Shown here: one piece after another, positions 37,213 through 39,528 of the stretch
Layout of the letters: each line of letters begins with the position of its first letter
Position numbering within the stretch: the stretch's first letter is position 1
Assembly: GCA_964615765.1 (NCBI GenBank)
Contig: CAZTQN010000034.1
Location: forward strand, 1 to 39,528
Source of the DNA: CAZTQN01 sp964615765
GTDB taxonomy: Bacteria > Planctomycetota > Phycisphaerae > Phycisphaerales > UBA1924
Reading direction: 5' to 3'
Length of the DNA stretch: 39,528 nt
Made by a program: the position numbers and the translations under genes
The notes under the pieces: model-generated
What the model saw: only the letters and a program-made list of their open reading frames with translations
Databases searched by the model: none
What the model was told of the DNA's origin: nothing

Positions 37213-39051
37213 TCAGCATCCGCCGAACCACGCCGTCAGGAAGTCGAAGATGTCCTGTACGCCCACGCCGCCGGCGTTGTTGACGTCAGCGGCGGGGTCG
37301 TTCGCGAACCACGCCGTGAGGAAGTCGAAGATGTCCTGCACCGTCACGCCGCCGACGTCGTTGAAGTCCGCGACGCACGTCGGCGGCGGGTCGATGTCGA
37401 GCAGCACCAGCGCCCCGGTCGTGTCGGCAAAGCCCAGCGTCAGCACCAGCCGCCCGGCGTCGCTGAACCACGTGCGCGAAGGCGGCTGCGGGCCGACGAT
37501 GATGCGGTTGCCGGGGATCGAGATCGGGCGGGCGTCGCCGGGCCCGAGCGTGAACGGGGCCCGCTTGTGCGCGACCAAGCGCGTCTGTCCGTCGGCGCCG
37601 ACGACCCACAGGCCCGAGTCGGAGAAGACATCGGTGGTCGGGTTAGGAGCGTACAGCCAGAACGCGGCTTGCTGGCGGGCGTTGATCGCCGCGGCGCCCG
37701 AAAGCCCGGTCAGCGGCCCGAACACCGCGGGCGACGCGAGCCCGGGCGGCACATCCGCCTCCCGGGCGGCGAGCACCGGCACGCCGCCCGATTCGCGGAA
37801 CGCGCCGTTGTCGTTCGCCGTCGTCACCCCGCCGCCGCTGGTGGTGGCGATGAACGCCGCCTGCCCGGCGTTGTTGGCGTCGAACTTGCCGATGAAGCCG
37901 TTCCCGAACACCGCGCCCGCCGGGAACCCCGGCGCGGCTGTTCCGGCCTGCCCAAGGGCGCGAAACGAGCCCGGCGTGCCGACCGTCGGGCCGATCCACG
38001 TGGTCAGGCTCTGCGGCGTCACCCCGGCGTTCTGCGCATACACCGCGAGCTGATCGCCCCGCGTCACGTACGATGTGAATAGGCGCCCCCACACGGCGGG
38101 CGAGGCCTGCCCAGGAATCGCGTCCCCCTCGCGCACCGACCACGTCGGCGTCGTCGTGCCGCTGGGAAACTCGAAGATGACCTCGTCCGACGTCGTCGGT
38201 AACGGGGCGCTCGCCCCGACGAACTGTGATCGCACGACCAGTCGCCCGTTGGTCGTCAGCTGCGGGTCGCCGAACGGGCCGTAGTTGATCCCAACCTGTC
38301 CCGGGACAGCGTCGCCCTCGCGCGCGAGCACAACCGGGTTCAGCGGCGATACCGAACTGGCGCGCAGCAGCACGCTGTCGTTGGCGGTCGTCACGCCCGG
38401 CCCGGTGATGGTGACGGCGGCCGCCCACGAGCCGTCCGCCGCGAAGTACGGGAGCCCGACCCCGTTCGGCGCGATCGTCACGCCCGGCAGCCCGGCGATC
38501 GACCCGCCCTCGCGCAACACCAGCCCAAGCCCCGCGCTGCCCGGCGACCCGCCCGGCAGTTCGATGTACCACGCGTTGTCGTTCGCGGTGGTCACGCCCG
38601 TGCCCAGAAGGTTGACCGCGAATGCCAGCCGCCCGTCGGCCAACAGAACGGGCAGGAACAGCGCAAACGTCACACCGGCCCCGGCACCCGGGGCCGCATC
38701 ACCTTGCCGAGCGACCAGTCGCAGCGGGCCGACGCTCGTCGCCCCGGTCGGCCCGGTGACGAGCACGATGCCGTTGCTGGGTGTCACGCCCGTCCCGGCG
38801 ACGCTGCCGACCAGCGCGATGCGCCCCTGCTGATCGATGATCGCGTCCGTCCCGCCCGGGAAGAAGCCGACCCAGGTGAGGCCCGGCCCGACGCCGGGGG
38901 CCGGGTCGCCCGTCTTGAGCACCGCGCCGACGCGGATCTCGCCGTGCGCCGTCGCCGCCAGGCCGATGCACGCCGCGAGCGCCGCCGATCCAAGCCCACC
39001 ACGACCACCGCGCCCACGCCGCGTGCCCGAGGGATGCCGAGAGTTCCGCAC
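37213..39051 (-). CDS. Secreted repeat protein (DUF7453-like) with GC-type dockerin tail
   Basis: The 612-residue protein has an Arg/Gly-rich n-region and a signal peptide (LGSAALAACIGLAATAHG). The rest is built of about eight repeats of roughly 65 residues with 'REGDA.PG' and 'TGPGVTTANDS' elements (VLKTGDPAPGVG, VARQGDAAPGAG, LAREGDAVPGQ, VREGDAIPGQAS), a pattern I know from DUF7453-type surface proteins. The C-terminus has two dockerin-like repeats (GGVTVQDIFDFLTAWF and GGVGVQDIFDFLTAWF), ending Gly-Gly-Cys. The two repeats are nearly identical to each other, which suggests recent duplication. Its ligand is unknown. Confidence 0.82.
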   Translation of the reverse strand: MRNSRHPSGTRRGRGGRGGLGSAALAACIGLAATAHGEIRVGAVLKTGDPAPGVGPGLTWVGFFPGGTDAIIDQQGRIALVGSVAGTGVTPSNGIVLVTGPTGATSVGPLRLVARQGDAAPGAGAGVTFALFLPVLLADGRLAFAVNLLGTGVTTANDNAWYIELPGGSPGSAGLGLVLREGGSIAGLPGVTIAPNGVGLPYFAADGSWAAAVTITGPGVTTANDSVLLRASSVSPLNPVVLAREGDAVPGQVGINYGPFGDPQLTTNGRLVVRSQFVGASAPLPTTSDEVIFEFPSGTTTPTWSVREGDAIPGQASPAVWGRLFTSYVTRGDQLAVYAQNAGVTPQSLTTWIGPTVGTPGSFRALGQAGTAAPGFPAGAVFGNGFIGKFDANNAGQAAFIATTSGGGVTTANDNGAFRESGGVPVLAAREADVPPGLASPAVFGPLTGLSGAAAINARQQAAFWLYAPNPTTDVFSDSGLWVVGADGQTRLVAHKRAPFTLGPGDARPISIPGNRIIVGPQPPSRTWFSDAGRLVLTLGFADTTGALVLLDIDPPPTCVADFNDVGGVTVQDIFDFLTAWFANDPAADVNNAGGVGVQDIFDFLTAWFGGC

Positions 39052-39159
39052 GGATCATTCTCCAGTTTGCCACGCGGCTGACCGCCGGCGGTGCGGTCAT
39101 AACCTAACCGATGGCCGGGTTTCCGGCCAAGTCCTGAGTGGTCACTTTTTCGAGGCGCC

Positions 39160-39528
39160 ATGCCCGCCGAGCACCGCAGCCAACCCTCCGCCTCGCCCAC
39201 ACCCCCCACTTCGCCATCGGCGCAGATCGTCAAGCAGGAGGCGGTCATCGGGCTGGAGATCCACGTCGAGCTGGCGACGCGGCGCAAGATGTTCGCCCCG
39301 GCCCCGAACCTGGCCCATCCGGACTTTCACCACGCTCAGCCCAACACGCTGATCGACCCCGTCACGCTCGGCTTGCCGGGCGCGCTGCCGGTGATGAACA
39401 AAGTGGCGGTCGAGATGAGCATGATGGTCGGGATGGCGCTCGGGTGCAGCATCTCCCCGCTCAGCCGGTGGGACCGCAAGAGCTACTTCTACCCCGACAT
39501 GCCGAAGAACTACCAGATCTCGCAGTAC
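39160..39528 (+). CDS. gatB: Aspartyl/glutamyl-tRNA amidotransferase subunit B (5' part)
   Basis: The first 123 codons are seen, and the frame runs to the window end. After a Ser/Pro-rich lead of about 22 residues comes EAVIGLEIHVELATRRKMF, then PNTLIDPVTLGLPGALPVMN, EMSMMVGMALGCSI and DRKSYFYPDMPKNYQISQY, all family signatures. GatB is part of the GatCAB enzyme that converts misacylated Glu-tRNA(Gln) and Asp-tRNA(Asn). The remainder of the gene and any partners lie outside. It is divergent from the dockerin protein gene, 108 bp apart. Confidence 0.96.
   Translation, partial: MPAEHRSQPSASPTPPTSPSAQIVKQEAVIGLEIHVELATRRKMFAPAPNLAHPDFHHAQPNTLIDPVTLGLPGALPVMNKVAVEMSMMVGMALGCSISPLSRWDRKSYFYPDMPKNYQISQY

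Overview
The window looks like a chromosomal segment of a planctomycete, most likely class Phycisphaerae. The reasons are the very high GC content, three large secreted proteins that end in two dockerin-like repeats and a terminal Gly-Cys, two secreted proteins with PEP-CTERM-like tails (Pro-rich motif, hydrophobic stretch, Arg cluster), paralogous membrane proteins with a C-terminal CPxC...CPEC zinc ribbon, and prepilin-like proteins. The assignment is inference from these family traits; there is no rRNA in the window. No CRISPR array, insertion sequence, integrase or prophage was seen.

Layout. 1-1878: 3'-truncated secreted GH57-like protein (-). 1879-2478: no protein gene, but two consecutive + strand units, each with a 17-nt-spaced sigma70-type promoter, several hairpins and an intrinsic terminator. 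They are probably two undescribed small RNAs and are the most interesting thing here. 2479-7247: minus-strand genes for an ABC ATPase, a DUF4239-like membrane protein, two zinc-ribbon membrane proteins and a secreted trypsin-like protease, the last three with 4-nt overlaps. 7361-7440: a degenerate C-terminal fragment of a CPBP protease. 7495-10271: an unknown protein, an intact CPBP protease and rpsT (-). 10440-10513: tRNA-Arg(ACG). 10784-11920: second orphan ABC ATPase (+). 12011-13012: a pyroglutamyl-peptidase-like dockerin protein (-) whose catalytic Cys appears to be Ser. 13244-20245: peptidoglycan-binding protein (+), E2 acyltransferase (-), GNAT enzyme, a phosphatase/cytochrome-like lipoprotein, an OprP-type porin and two prepilins (+). 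20321-21415: Tdh-like dehydrogenase, followed by a 28-bp direct repeat that brackets a small membrane gene. 21769-28746 (-): a propeller/Ig/dockerin protein, a membrane coiled-coil-like protein, a small basic protein, thrS and a DUF1569 protein. 28892-33523 (+): PadR regulator with a HAAS-domain partner, nrdR with a coupled lipoprotein, a PEP-CTERM-like protein and a TerC transporter. 33548-39051: MtfA-like peptidase (-), DUF4394 protein (+), M20D amidohydrolase (-) and a dockerin protein (-). 39160-39528: start of gatB (+), running off the end.

The content is mostly chromosomal housekeeping (rpsT, thrS, nrdR, gatB, tRNA-Arg) mixed with cell-surface genes. The surface genes share C-terminal sorting signals but are not arranged as one operon. 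Several intergenic spaces carry short repeats: a 25-bp GGGGTTAGAGG-type element, an 8-bp tandem repeat, a 23-bp tandem repeat at a stop codon, and a GGGCCGAGG repeat that also occurs inside thrS. These suggest active small-scale repeat spread. Calls rest on reading motifs by eye; no database search was possible.
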